21,245 nucleotides of DNA. Origin: Burkholderiaceae bacterium (GTDB lineage Bacteria; Pseudomonadota; Gammaproteobacteria; Burkholderiales; Burkholderiaceae_F). Within the stretch, counting starts at the first letter, position 1. Each line of letters starts with the position of its first letter. The position numbers were made by a program, and so were the translations under genes. Shown here piece after piece: positions 1-7,360 of the stretch. The DNA is taken from positions 1 through 21,245 of the forward strand of contig JACCYC010000069.1 of assembly GCA_013696665.1 (NCBI GenBank). Reading direction: 5' to 3'. The notes beneath the pieces were generated by a model. It made no database searches. It saw nothing but the letters and a program-made list of their open reading frames with translations, and was not told where the DNA came from.

Positions 1-164
1 GTGGCGGTGAACGCCTGCGGTGGCGTGGCACATGTTGCGGCTGCCACTTGAACGCCGGCCGAGGGCGCGGTACTTCCGGTGTCACCGCCGCCGCAACCAG
101 CGAGCGCTCCCACGATTGCGAGAAGCGGCATCGCGATCCGTGCGTTAAGACGACTGTCCTTCAT
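1..164 (-). CDS. Putative lipoprotein, N-terminal part only (runs off the left edge)
   Basis: The reverse strand reads 54 codons from an ATG at 164 to the window edge without a stop. The product starts MKDSRLNARIAMPLLAIVGA and continues LAGCGGGDTGS. This is a type II signal peptide: two arginines, a hydrophobic stretch at residues 11-22 and an LAGC lipobox with the lipidated cysteine at residue 24. After it comes a Gly/Ser/Thr/Ala-rich linker. A GGGAGAG ribosome binding site lies a few bases before the ATG, which supports this start. The mature domain lies outside the window, so no function can be given. It is presumably an outer-membrane or periplasm-facing lipoprotein. Two further cysteine-containing residues early in the mature part (TCATPPQ) hint at a secreted enzyme or binding domain, but this is only a guess. 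Confidence 0.72.
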   Translation of the reverse strand, partial: MKDSRLNARIAMPLLAIVGALAGCGGGDTGSTAPSAGVQVAAATCATPPQAFTA

Positions 165-505
165 TTGTTCTCTCCCTATGGGAATTGCAGGCTGACCGGG
201 AGCAGACTGTGCCTGCGTTAGGAGAAAAAATAACTCGTGGAGAAGGATGAGCGATGCGTACCCTTTGGTTTTGCAGGGGTCTCGCAGACCCGCATGTTTG
301 CTGGGTTTACGCGGCCAGCTAATACATTTGGATTAGCGCAAAATCAGCTCAGACACATGGTCCGAAGTGTTCCTTTTAGAGCACCAAAAAGCCTCAATTT
401 TTGGCTTTGATCTTCAGCGGCGTCGGCCGTTAGGTACCTGCGCGCGACGAGGAGTCGCGGGCCTCAGGGATATGCACTAGATCCAGCCTTTCACATCGCA
501 CGCGA
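165..505. other. Intergenic region with several short inverted repeats, no gene seen
   Basis: These 341 bases lie between the MFS gene and the lipoprotein gene, both on the minus strand, so they should hold the lipoprotein promoter and the end of the MFS transcript. No ORF with a plausible start was seen. Short perfect dyads are visible: GGGTCT/AGACCC at 287-301 (3-base loop), GCTAAT/ATTAGC at 318-337 (8-base loop), CCAAAAA/TTTTTGG near 385-405, and CGCGAC/GTCGCG at 443-459 (5-base loop). The last could end the MFS transcript, but no T-run follows it on the minus strand. None is a convincing terminator or RNA gene alone. Confidence 0.5.
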
Positions 506-1726
506 TCAAGCAGCGGCAAGTCTGGCGTTGGGCCTTCGCAACAACCAAATCACAATCGACAGATTAACTAAGTTCCAAAGCAGCCCATTGATAAACGCCG
601 CACGGTATGAGCCGGTGAGATCGAATACCGCACCCGACATCCATCCGCCAAGCGCCATTCCGAACAGCGTCGCCATCACCACCAGACCGACCCGGGCGCC
701 GGCTTCACTGGGTGGAAAGTTTTCACGGACGATGATTGCGTAACTCGGCACGATGCCGCCTTGGAAGAGCCCAAACAGCGCCGACACAACGAATAGCGAG
801 AGCAGACCGTCGAAGGGGATATAGAGCATCAAGGCCAGGCCCTGCAGTACTGAGCCAAGTAGCAAGGTACGCAAACCGCCAATTCGATCGGCAATGAACC
901 CTGAAGCAAGGCGGCTGATGATTCCCATGCCGAGCATCAGCGACAGCATCTGCGCTCCCACCGCTGGGCCGAAACCAAGATCAGCGCAATAGGCAACCAG
1001 GTGCACTTGCGGCATCGACATCGCGACGCAACACGCGACGCCGGCGACCATCAGCAGCGTTTGCAATGCCACTGGAGAGATTTGAAGCGGTACCGGCCGG
1101 TGCACCGTGGCCCCTAGTGCGCTGGGCAAGCTGCCACGCGGCGGGCGGCGTCGCATTGCGTAGGTCAGCGGAAGCATTGTCACAAGGCAAATCGCGCCAA
1201 TGCACAGATGCGCCGTACGCCAGCCGTACGTTTCGATTAACTGTTGAACGATCGGCGGCCATAGTGCACCCGCCAGATAGTTGCCGGACGCGACGATTGA
1301 TACCGCAACACCGCGCCGCCGCTCGAACCAATGCGATATATCGGCCAGCAACGGACCGAAACTTGCCGAACTCCCCAGCATGCCAATCAGTAAACCTTGC
1401 GCAACTGCATACATTGCAAGGCTTGACGACATGCTGGCCACCGCGTATCCGAACGCGAGCATGAAGGTCGCGCCCACCAGCGGGACGCGAACGCCGTAGC
1501 GATCGGACAGGCGGCCCATCATGATTCCGCCGAGGCCAAACCCAAGCATCGTCAGCGTGTACGGAAACGACGCTGCCGCTCTGGAGACCCCGAACTCTGC
1601 CTGTACTGCCGGCAACGCAACCACCACGGACCACATTCCGACCCCACCGAGTGTGCTCAGTGCGAGCGCAGCCAAGAGTCGCCACCATGCGATGCGTGAG
1701 TCGATCAGATCAGTCGCAGATTGCAT
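506..1726 (-). CDS. MFS transporter, monocarboxylate/oxalate-antiporter-like
   Basis: This 406-residue protein has about 12 hydrophobic segments, the normal size for a major facilitator permease. The family loop-2 signature GRLSDRYGVR lies at about residues 71-80, between helices 2 and 3. A matching pseudo-repeat, SGFIADRIGG, sits in the second half. The C-terminal half (a GGIVPSYAIIVRENF-like segment, then a glycine-rich helix) resembles the monocarboxylate/OFA-type MFS branch. It would act in the inner membrane on a small organic solute, and the substrate cannot be read from the sequence. An AAAGG motif a few bases before the ATG at 1726 supports the start. It diverges from the DUF1993 gene with about 58 bases between starts, so the two may share a control region. 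The family is confident, the subfamily only tentative. Confidence 0.85.
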   Translation of the reverse strand: MQSATDLIDSRIAWWRLLAALALSTLGGVGMWSVVVALPAVQAEFGVSRAAASFPYTLTMLGFGLGGIMMGRLSDRYGVRVPLVGATFMLAFGYAVASMSSSLAMYAVAQGLLIGMLGSSASFGPLLADISHWFERRRGVAVSIVASGNYLAGALWPPIVQQLIETYGWRTAHLCIGAICLVTMLPLTYAMRRRPPRGSLPSALGATVHRPVPLQISPVALQTLLMVAGVACCVAMSMPQVHLVAYCADLGFGPAVGAQMLSLMLGMGIISRLASGFIADRIGGLRTLLLGSVLQGLALMLYIPFDGLLSLFVVSALFGLFQGGIVPSYAIIVRENFPPSEAGARVGLVVMATLFGMALGGWMSGAVFDLTGSYRAAFINGLLWNLVNLSIVIWLLRRPNARLAAA

Positions 1727-1784
1727 CGGCCTTTGAGGATTGCGGAGTTATGCTTACGTGAAATCAGCAACGGAAGATAGGAAA

Positions 1785-2294
1785 ATGGCCATTTCAATGT
1801 ATAGCGCGTCGGTACCCGTGTTCACGCAAATGCTGGGAAGCTTGAGCGCGCTTATGAAGAAAGCCGAAGCGCACGCTGAGCAGCACAAAATTGAGGCAGA
1901 CGCGCTGTTGGGCGCGCGTTTGTTTCCCAACATGTTTCCGCTACGGCGTCAGGTACAGATTGCATGCGACTTTGCGCGCGGTGTTTCGGCGCGCCTCGCC
2001 GGTGTCGAAGTTCCAAAATCGCCGGATACCGAACAATCATTTGGAGAAGTGCAGGAATTGATCACAAAGACGCTCAGCTTTGTCGGAAGTTTGTCGCAAT
2101 CGCAGTTCGATAACAGTGATTCGCGCGAGATCGTCACGCGCCCCGGCACTCCGAAGGAACGACGCTTTACGGGACAGGCGTATTTGCTGACCTACGGCCT
2201 ACCGCAGTTTTTCTTCCACATCACGACTGCCTATGCACTGCTGCGTCACAACGGCGTCGAGCTCGGCAAGGGTGACTACATGGGAACTTATTAG
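1785..2294 (+). CDS. DUF1993 family protein
   Basis: The product of 169 residues begins MAISMYSASVPVFTQMLGSL, typical of DUF1993, and keeps further family features: LFPNMFPLRRQVQIACDFA in the first third, RRFTGQAYLLTYGLPQFFFH near the C terminus and a final YALLRHNGVELGKGDY. The family is predicted to form a DinB-like four-helix bundle, and its biochemical role is not established to my knowledge. The frame stays open 15 codons upstream, to 1740, but the ATG at 1785 gives the canonical N terminus and has the purine-rich GGAAGATAGGAAA directly before it, so I chose it. It has no signal peptide or membrane segment and should be cytoplasmic. It converges with the binding-protein gene, with 19 bases between stop codons. 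Confidence 0.85.
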   Translation: MAISMYSASVPVFTQMLGSLSALMKKAEAHAEQHKIEADALLGARLFPNMFPLRRQVQIACDFARGVSARLAGVEVPKSPDTEQSFGEVQELITKTLSFVGSLSQSQFDNSDSREIVTRPGTPKERRFTGQAYLLTYGLPQFFFHITTAYALLRHNGVELGKGDYMGTY

Positions 2295-2313
2295 CCAACT
2301 GCCGTGGCCGAGG

Positions 2314-3255
2314 CTATTTGGAAAGGCCCATCCGTTTGGCGCCATCAGTATAAATTTTCACGCGCTCTTTCATGAAGCCATCCATCTGATCGATCCCAAC
2401 ATTAACCAGTTCGAAGCCGCTTTTGGCCGCAAGATCTTTCATCTCAGGATCATTGTTTAACGCGGCCCACAGATCGGACATTCGTTTTCGCTGCTCGGGC
2501 GTCGACGACTTTGGCATGCCAATGCCCCGGTAGGCGCCGTCGATCCAATCGACCCCTAGTTCCTTGAACGTCGGAACATCCGGCAGCAGTGGATGACGCT
2601 TTTCCATCGCGACGGCAAGTGCGCGCACCTTTCCCTTGTTGTTGACGGCAAACGGGGTGTAGGCCATCGCGCCATCCACGTGCCCTGCGTAGACCGACGT
2701 CGTCATGTCACCCGTCCCCTTATAGGGAATGTAAGTGGTCTTAACGCCAAAGGAGGCATTGAGGCGCTCATGCGCTGCATGATTGGCCGAGTTGAGCCCC
2801 GAGCCTCCGAGACTCAGCTTCAATGGATTTTCCTTTGCGAACTTGACGAAGTCCGCAAATGATTTGATCGGACTTTCGGCGCGTACTACCAGCGCGTCGG
2901 GCGTGTAGTGAAACCAGAAGACCGGCATAACGTCTTCGGTCTTGTACTGCACCTGGCCCTCAAGCGGCTGGAACACAATGTGCGGCAAGTTGATGCCAAC
3001 AACATTGACCCCGTCGGCCGGCAGCTGATTCATCTGCGCCCACATCAGGCCGCCACCCGCCCCCGCTTTGTACTGAATGATCGTTTCGATCGCGGGGCAT
3101 TTCTTCTTCAGCACCACCTGCTGATGGCGCGCCGAGAGATCGGATTCCCCGCCGGGCGGAAAGGCCTGCCAGTAAAGCACGTTCCGTTCTGGGCAGGGCT
3201 GCGCCATCGCGACCGGCGCCAGTACAAGACACAAAATTGCGGTCAGATGTCTCAT
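2314..3255 (-). CDS. Bug/TctC-family tripartite tricarboxylate transporter substrate-binding protein
   Basis: The 313-residue precursor starts MRHLTAILCLVLAPVAMA followed by QPCPERN, a Sec signal peptide cleaved after AMA. The body has the Bug fold hallmarks: YWQAFPPGGESD near the start of the mature protein (usual family form: PfPPGGxxD), YKAGAGGG, an IPYKGTGDM-type loop and HPLLPDVPTFKELG. Family members bind carboxylates or related small molecules in the periplasm. Many in Burkholderiales are orphans, as here, with no tctA or tctB in the window. An ATG lies 15 bases further upstream, but only the ATG at 3255 has AGGAG at the right distance (seven bases), so I use it. The window does not show which ligand is bound. 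An 8-bp hairpin lies just upstream, at 3276-3299. Confidence 0.88.
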   Translation of the reverse strand: MRHLTAILCLVLAPVAMAQPCPERNVLYWQAFPPGGESDLSARHQQVVLKKKCPAIETIIQYKAGAGGGLMWAQMNQLPADGVNVVGINLPHIVFQPLEGQVQYKTEDVMPVFWFHYTPDALVVRAESPIKSFADFVKFAKENPLKLSLGGSGLNSANHAAHERLNASFGVKTTYIPYKGTGDMTTSVYAGHVDGAMAYTPFAVNNKGKVRALAVAMEKRHPLLPDVPTFKELGVDWIDGAYRGIGMPKSSTPEQRKRMSDLWAALNNDPEMKDLAAKSGFELVNVGIDQMDGFMKERVKIYTDGAKRMGLSK

Positions 3256-3275
3256 TGAGAGTCTCCTCATTTATT

Positions 3276-3299
3276 AGCTTGCTCTGTTGCAAGCAAGCT
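3276..3299. repeat. Perfect 8-bp inverted repeat upstream of the binding-protein gene
   Basis: AGCTTGCT and AGCAAGCT are separated by eight bases (CTGTTGCA). On the minus strand the dyad lies about 20 bases upstream of the start codon at 3255, so it would be a leader hairpin or a protein-binding site. No T-run follows on either strand, so it is not a standard terminator. Confidence 0.45.
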
Positions 3300-3330
3300 T
3301 AGGCTGCGCAGCGTCGCCTAGCATAAAGAA

Positions 3331-3350
3331 CGGCACGTATGCACGTGCCG
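3331..3350 (-). terminator. Hairpin terminator after the C-x10-C repeat protein gene
   Basis: CGGCACGT and ACGTGCCG form a perfect 8-bp stem with a 4-base ATGC loop. It lies 26 bases past the stop of the gene ending at 3377. On the minus strand the stem is followed by TTCTTTAT, a moderate U-tract. It suits a Rho-independent terminator for that gene. Confidence 0.65.
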
Positions 3351-3376
3351 TGGCTTGATCATAGAACAACGATGTT

Positions 3377-3928
3377 TTAGTTGGCGAACTTCGCCTTGGC
3401 ATCGGCAACGCATTTGTCTTTCGCGGCGCCGGTCAAGGGATCACATTTTTCGCGCGCAACTTTATAGTCCACATCGCGTTTTGTGTCCTTTGCATCAGCT
3501 TTTGCGACGCTTGTTTGGCGCGCCGCCTTGGCGTCGGCCTTGGCTTTCGTTTCCGCGGCCTTGGCAGCCTTTACGCAGACGTCCTTGTCGTTACCTGTTT
3601 TCGCAGCGCACTGCTCCTTAGCCACCATGTACGTCGCCTCAGCGTTCGCGATTACGGCTTTCTCTCGAGCCTTGGGCGTATTTTCGTAATCGGCGTCAGC
3701 CCGCGCCCTTGCGCGCCGCTCGGCCGCTTTCGCCTCTGCTGCGCACAAGTTCTTGGGTTGTCCCGACAGCGCGCCGCACTTGCCCTTGGCAGCCTTGTAC
3801 TCCGTAGCGATGCGATCTTTCCCGGCACGATATTCTTCCTTCGTGATCGCAAATGCGGAACCCGCAATCACGGCCGCTGTAGCGAGCGCGGAAATCTGCG
3901 CGCAAATTCTTAAGCTTGTTCTATTCAT
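3377..3928 (-). CDS. Secreted Ala/Lys-rich protein with three C-x10-C modules
   Basis: The 183-residue protein has a signal peptide (residues 1-27, MNRTSLRICAQISALATAAV then IAGSAFA) and a mature part made mostly of Ala, Lys, Asp and Glu, predicted to be helical. It holds three copies of one module, KC-x10-C followed by an AKA-type tail: C51-C62, C107-C118 and C162-C173. The spacing between copies is 56 and 55 residues. The inner ten residues follow a shared pattern, (A/D)xx(S/T)GxxKDx. All six mature cysteines sit in these pairs, so three local disulfides in the periplasm are likely. I know similar hypothetical proteins in betaproteobacteria but no assigned function. It is a single gene with a terminator at 3331-3350. 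Confidence 0.8.
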   Translation of the reverse strand: MNRTSLRICAQISALATAAVIAGSAFAITKEEYRAGKDRIATEYKAAKGKCGALSGQPKNLCAAEAKAAERRARARADADYENTPKAREKAVIANAEATYMVAKEQCAAKTGNDKDVCVKAAKAAETKAKADAKAARQTSVAKADAKDTKRDVDYKVAREKCDPLTGAAKDKCVADAKAKFAN

Positions 3929-4083
3929 GGATTCCTCTCTCGTTGTTACTCATGTGACCGATACGGTCCGAAGCCGCGTTGGAGGCGACCGGGACCGTAG
4001 CGTAACGCGGGGTCAGGGAATTCGTTTACAAACCATGATTGCTGTGTACGTACCCCGGCAGTGCAGGCAAAAAAGTCCGAGAA

Positions 4084-4632
4084 CTACTCTAATGCGAGTT
4101 CAGCCTCTGCCATCGGCGCGGCGGCCATGTCGCGCGGGACGCGAAAGTCGTTTCTCGCGCGCCCGCGCATTTGATCGGGCGCGCTTGGAAAGCCGCTGCG
4201 ATCGCTGTAATCGACCCATGAACGGGCGCGACGATCATCGCGCTCCGCCATCGCCTGAGCCATCGTCACGTCTAGCGCCGTGACTCCGGCAACGGCCGCC
4301 ATGCCGATCCCAATGTTGAGCCTGTTACCGGGCCTCGAGTGCGCTGCCAGCGTTGCAAGATATATAGCGTCGCCGGCGACCCGGCCCCAAAGCCACGGGG
4401 TCTGGCGCTTCGCGCTAAGAATTCCAATGCCGGTGGCTATTTCGCGTAGACCGTGCATAAACAGCAAGCCGGCACGGCCCCGCACTCCCAGCGCCCGGGC
4501 GAGCACTTTGGGCATCAGTATTTCTGCAGCACCCAAGCCAATACTGAACCAGCCCAGGCCACGCGCCGTTACATCGTTAATTGGACGCGCGCGTCGGCTG
4601 CGTCCGTCGTGTTGATTCAATCGATCATTCAT
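4084..4632 (-). CDS. Small membrane protein resembling the N-terminal domain of some SRPBCC/cyclase-dehydrase proteins
   Basis: The 182-residue protein has a hydrophobic region at residues 23-130 and a charged, Arg-rich C-terminal tail of about 50 residues. The pattern ARGLGWFSIGLGAAEILMPK, ARALGVRGR, GLREIATGIGILS, WLWGRVAGDAIYLATL resembles a membrane domain that in other proteobacteria often precedes an SRPBCC (polyketide cyclase/dehydrase) domain. That second domain is absent here. Three or four membrane segments are likely (about 25-40, 56-73, 84-97, 105-128). The start ATG overlaps the stop of the upstream dehydrogenase gene in an ATGA junction, so the two are translationally coupled and probably act together, perhaps in a stress or detoxification response. 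Function unknown. Confidence 0.78.
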   Translation of the reverse strand: MNDRLNQHDGRSRRARPINDVTARGLGWFSIGLGAAEILMPKVLARALGVRGRAGLLFMHGLREIATGIGILSAKRQTPWLWGRVAGDAIYLATLAAHSRPGNRLNIGIGMAAVAGVTALDVTMAQAMAERDDRRARSWVDYSDRSGFPSAPDQMRGRARNDFRVPRDMAAAPMAEAELALE

Positions 4633-5840
4633 TGCATCACCTGTTGATGTTGAGTGCGCGCGCCGTTGAAACCGGGTTTCATCACGACCTTGATGCAGCC
4701 GTCCCGCTTTTCGCGAAAAGTTTTATACATCGATGGGCCGTCTTCAAGATCCACCGTATGTGTAATGACAAACGAGGGATCAATCTGGCCTTGCTCGATT
4801 CGACGCAGCAAATCATCGGTCCAGCGGTTGACATGAGTCTGCCCGGTACGCAAGGTCAACCCCTTATTCATCAGTGCGCCCATCGGAATCTTGTCGACAA
4901 TCCCACCGTAGACGCCGGGCACCGACAATGTGCCGGCAGGCCGGCACACGTAGATCATCTCGCGCAGCGCGTGCGGACGATCCGTCTCGATCATCACGGC
5001 TTGTTTAACGCGGTCAATTGCAGAGTCTATCGAGCGCAACGAATGCGCTTCCATACCGACGGCGTCAATGCATTTTTCTGGGCCTTTGCCCTGCGTCAAG
5101 TCGTTCAGGCGCTCTAGAACGCTTTCTTCGTCGTAATTAATAGTTATCGCACCGCCCGCGGCCGCCATACTCAAACGATCGGGCTGGTTGTCAATGGCGA
5201 CGATTTGCTGGGCTCCCAGCAACAGGGCGCTGCGAATCGCGAACTGGCCAACGGGCCCTGCACCCCACACCGCCACCGTGTCCGTTGGCTGAATATCGCA
5301 TTGAACGGCAGCCTGCCATCCAGTGGGGAAAATATCGCCAAGAAACAAAACTTGCTCGTCGCTCAGTCCATCTGGAATCAGCACTGGACCGACGTCGGCG
5401 TAAGGCACTCGAATGTATTCAGCCTGCCCACCGGCGTAACCACCGGTCAAATGCGTGTAACCAAACAAGCCCGCGGTGGAATGGCCGAAAGCCATATCGC
5501 CAATTTTCTTCTTCCGGTTCGTGCGCTCGCACACCGAGAAATTGCCACGGCGGCACTGCTCGCACTCACCGCAGATGATGGTAAACGGGACAACCACGCG
5601 ATCACCGACCTTCAGCTTCTTGTTGGCCGATCCCACCTCGACCACTTCGCCCATGAATTCGTGGCCGATGATGTCTCCGCTCATCATTCCAGGGACAAAG
5701 CCGTTAAACAGATGCAGGTCCGATCCGCAAATTGCACACGAAGTCATTTTGATAATGGCATCGCGCGGATCTTCAATGCCCGGATCGGGCACCGTGTCGT
5801 AGCGAATATCGTGTTTGCCGTGCCAACACAGCGCCTTCAT
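4629..5840 (-). CDS. Zinc-dependent alcohol dehydrogenase, formaldehyde-dehydrogenase-like
   Basis: This 403-residue medium-chain dehydrogenase/reductase begins MKALCWHGKHDIRYDTVPDP, typical of the FDH-like group. With M1 at 5840 the catalytic zinc ligands are C38 (CAICGSD), H60 and E61 (GHEFMGEV). Four cysteines at 90, 93, 96 and 104 (CGECEQCRRGNFSVC) bind the structural zinc. The NAD(P)-binding loop is GAGPVG at 193-198, with an acidic residue (AIDNQPDRL) after the second strand, which favours NAD. It should oxidise an alcohol or aldehyde adduct in the cytoplasm, and the substrate is not determined. A second ATG lies six bases upstream, but AGGAG abuts that one and is correctly spaced for the ATG at 5840. 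The next gene overlaps its stop by four bases. Confidence 0.9.
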   Translation of the reverse strand: MKALCWHGKHDIRYDTVPDPGIEDPRDAIIKMTSCAICGSDLHLFNGFVPGMMSGDIIGHEFMGEVVEVGSANKKLKVGDRVVVPFTIICGECEQCRRGNFSVCERTNRKKKIGDMAFGHSTAGLFGYTHLTGGYAGGQAEYIRVPYADVGPVLIPDGLSDEQVLFLGDIFPTGWQAAVQCDIQPTDTVAVWGAGPVGQFAIRSALLLGAQQIVAIDNQPDRLSMAAAGGAITINYDEESVLERLNDLTQGKGPEKCIDAVGMEAHSLRSIDSAIDRVKQAVMIETDRPHALREMIYVCRPAGTLSVPGVYGGIVDKIPMGALMNKGLTLRTGQTHVNRWTDDLLRRIEQGQIDPSFVITHTVDLEDGPSMYKTFREKRDGCIKVVMKPGFNGARTQHQQVMQ

Positions 5841-5990
5841 GCTCATCTCCTCAGAGAATTACCAAGGCAAACAGCGCAGCAAGACAGAGGCCTGTAGACG
5901 CAGCGGCGGTCAGTGCAGCGCAGGCTGGACAGGATTCGGCAAATTGAAGGTACACAGAGTTGTCCGATCTCCTGCGCTTGTATCGAGCAA

Positions 5991-6008
5991 CCGCGGTAAG
6001 CTTCGCGG
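5991..6008. repeat. Short inverted repeat upstream of the small basic protein
   Basis: CCGCG and CGCGG are separated by eight bases. The dyad ends 26 bases before the proposed CTG start at 6035, so it would lie in the leader of that gene. Five base pairs is weak evidence and it may be chance in GC-rich DNA. Confidence 0.25.
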
Positions 6009-6034
6009 CCCAACCACGTTTCTGGGAGAGTTCC

Positions 6035-6196
6035 CTGGCTAAGCCCAACTACTCGTTTGAAAAGCGTCAGCGAGAACTGGCACGCAAGAAAAAGCAGGAT
6101 GAAAAGCGCCAGCGCAAGGTGCGCGCGCCCGATGAACCACAGCCCGTCGACCAGCAGGTCCAGCCTGCTCCGCCCGTAACTGACTCTGCCGGCTAG
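6035..6196 (+). CDS. Small basic conserved protein (AKPNYSFEKRQ family), probable CTG start
   Basis: The predicted 53-residue product reads AKPNYSFEKRQRELARKKKQ after the initiator, then a short basic stretch and a Pro/Gln-rich tail. I recall many beta- and gammaproteobacterial small hypothetical proteins that start M-A-K-x-N-Y-S-F-E-K-R-Q-R-E-L. Here the codon in the initiator place is CTG, at 6035. GGGAGAG lies just upstream, leaving about six bases between GGAG and CTG, the ideal spacing. The frame stays open back to an ATG at 5960, but that would add 25 residues unlike the family and has no clear ribosome binding site. The many Lys/Arg residues and the coiled-coil-like KRQRELARKKK segment suggest an RNA- or ribosome-associated protein, which is inference. 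A hairpin at 6246-6263 may end the transcript. Confidence 0.72.
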   Translation: MAKPNYSFEKRQRELARKKKQDEKRQRKVRAPDEPQPVDQQVQPAPPVTDSAG

Positions 6197-6245
6197 TTCG
6201 CGCACACTTGCCGCGGCTTCGGTGAAAACCTCGAATTAGACGGCA

Positions 6246-6263
6246 CTCCACCCCTTGGTGGAG
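6246..6263 (+). terminator. Possible terminator of the small basic protein gene
   Basis: CTCCACC and GGTGGAG form a perfect 7-bp stem with a CCTT loop, 50 bases after the stop at 6196. Downstream comes AGGCCGTGTTTCACTTCTTC, T-rich but without a clean T-run, so termination may be partial. The hemolysin III gene starts 62 bases further on. Confidence 0.4.
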
Positions 6264-6325
6264 AGGCCGTGTTTCACTTCTTCTTGCTCGACCGGACCAT
6301 TACGTAAACACGTTATGTTTGCGGC

Positions 6326-6940
6326 ATGTATCACGGCGAACGATTCAACAGTCTTACTCATCTGGCCGCGACCGCGCTTGCCATCGCGGGCTCCACGGTT
6401 TTGATTGATCGCGCGAGCGAACAAGGCGATCCTTGGAAAATTCTTGCGTTCAGTACTTTTGGACTGGGTCTGGTGCTGCTCTATGCCGCTTCGACGCTGT
6501 ATCACTCGTTCCGTGGGCCCACCAAAGCGTTGCTGCGCAAGCTTGATCACGCTGCGATCTATCTGCTGATCACCGCCACCTACGCGCCTTTTCTGCTTGT
6601 AAGTCTGCGCGGACCTTTTGGCTGGACGCTGTTTGCAATCATCTGGTTAATGGCGCTTTACGGAATCTGGCAGGCGTGTCGGCGCAACGATGGGAGCGAC
6701 CCGTCACCGACGCCGTATCTGGCGATGGGATGGCTGGGCGTCACTGCGTTCGTGCCGCTGGCCGACAAACTCGGACTCGCAGGGCTGAGCTGGTTGGCGG
6801 CTGGCGGCCTTTTGTACACCGCTGGCGTTCTCTTTTATGTGAACGACCGCCGCTGGCGGCATGCGCACGGTATCTGGCATCTGTTCGTGATGGGCGGCAG
6901 CGCGAGCCACTTCGTTGCCGTTCTGTATTTCGTCAACTGA
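6326..6940 (+). CDS. Hemolysin III / YqfA-TrhA family membrane protein
   Basis: The 204-residue protein has seven hydrophobic segments, the layout of the PAQR/hemolysin III family. Conserved blocks are easy to see: ERFNSLTHL at the N terminus, STLYHSF after helix 2, KLDHAAIYLLITATYAP before helix 4 and HGIWHLFVMGGSASHF near the end. The histidines at STLYH, LDHA and the final H-x3-H and SxxH positions are those proposed to bind zinc in PAQR proteins. The E. coli relative YqfA (TrhA) has been linked to membrane energetics, and the hemolysin label is historical. The start codon lacks a good ribosome binding site, but the N terminus fits the family. It converges with arfB, with six bases between the two stop codons. 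Confidence 0.9.
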   Translation: MYHGERFNSLTHLAATALAIAGSTVLIDRASEQGDPWKILAFSTFGLGLVLLYAASTLYHSFRGPTKALLRKLDHAAIYLLITATYAPFLLVSLRGPFGWTLFAIIWLMALYGIWQACRRNDGSDPSPTPYLAMGWLGVTAFVPLADKLGLAGLSWLAAGGLLYTAGVLFYVNDRRWRHAHGIWHLFVMGGSASHFVAVLYFVN

Positions 6941-6946
6941 ATTGCG

Positions 6947-7360
6947 TCACTCGCCCACTTTGCGGCGCCCTTCCTTGATCTGACCGCGCCGCACTTTCCC
7001 CTCTACCCGCTTTTTCTTGGAAGATAGCGTTGGTCTTGTCGGCCGCCTCGTACGCAGCACAGCTGCGGCCGCCGCCACGATCGCTTCGAGGCGATCGATT
7101 GCATCGGACCGGTTCTTCTCGAGGCTGCGGTACGTCTGGGCCTTGATCACCACCACACCGTCGTCATTGATCCGCTGATCGCGCCTGGCGAGAAGCCGCT
7201 CCTTTATTGTGTCGGGCAGCGAAGATGCACGGATATTGAATCGTAGATGCACGGCATTCGAAACCTTGTTCACGTTCTGCCCGCCGGCGCCTTGCGCGCG
7301 GATAGCAATGAGTTCAATCTCGTCCGTCTGCAGCTCGTAAGCAATCGAAGGGGTGCCCAT
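6947..7360 (-). CDS. arfB: Peptidyl-tRNA hydrolase ArfB (YaeJ), ribosome rescue
   Basis: The 137-residue protein has the class I release-factor GGQ motif at residues 26-28 within RAQGAGGQNVNKVSNAVHLRF. The glutamine of this motif helps hydrolyse peptidyl-tRNA on the large subunit. A lysine/arginine-rich C-terminal tail (KKKRVEGKVRRGQIKEGRRK) is the part that enters the empty mRNA channel of stalled ribosomes. Both features and the length match ArfB (E. coli ArfB is 140 residues), and it lacks the codon-recognition domain of true release factors. It acts in the cytoplasm on non-stop ribosomes as a codon-independent rescue factor. No good Shine-Dalgarno site precedes the ATG at 7360, and no other start gives a better N terminus. 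Confidence 0.93.
   Translation of the reverse strand: MGTPSIAYELQTDEIELIAIRAQGAGGQNVNKVSNAVHLRFNIRASSLPDTIKERLLARRDQRINDDGVVVIKAQTYRSLEKNRSDAIDRLEAIVAAAAAVLRTRRPTRPTLSSKKKRVEGKVRRGQIKEGRRKVGE

Noticed and set aside
981..1688. 235-codon frame overlapping the MFS gene on the same strand
   Set aside because: It is Arg/Gly-rich, has no recognisable motif, and lies fully inside a well-supported MFS gene in another frame.
5960..6034. ATG at 5960 as start of the small basic protein
   Set aside because: The added 25 residues do not fit the family as I know it, and no ribosome binding site precedes this ATG.
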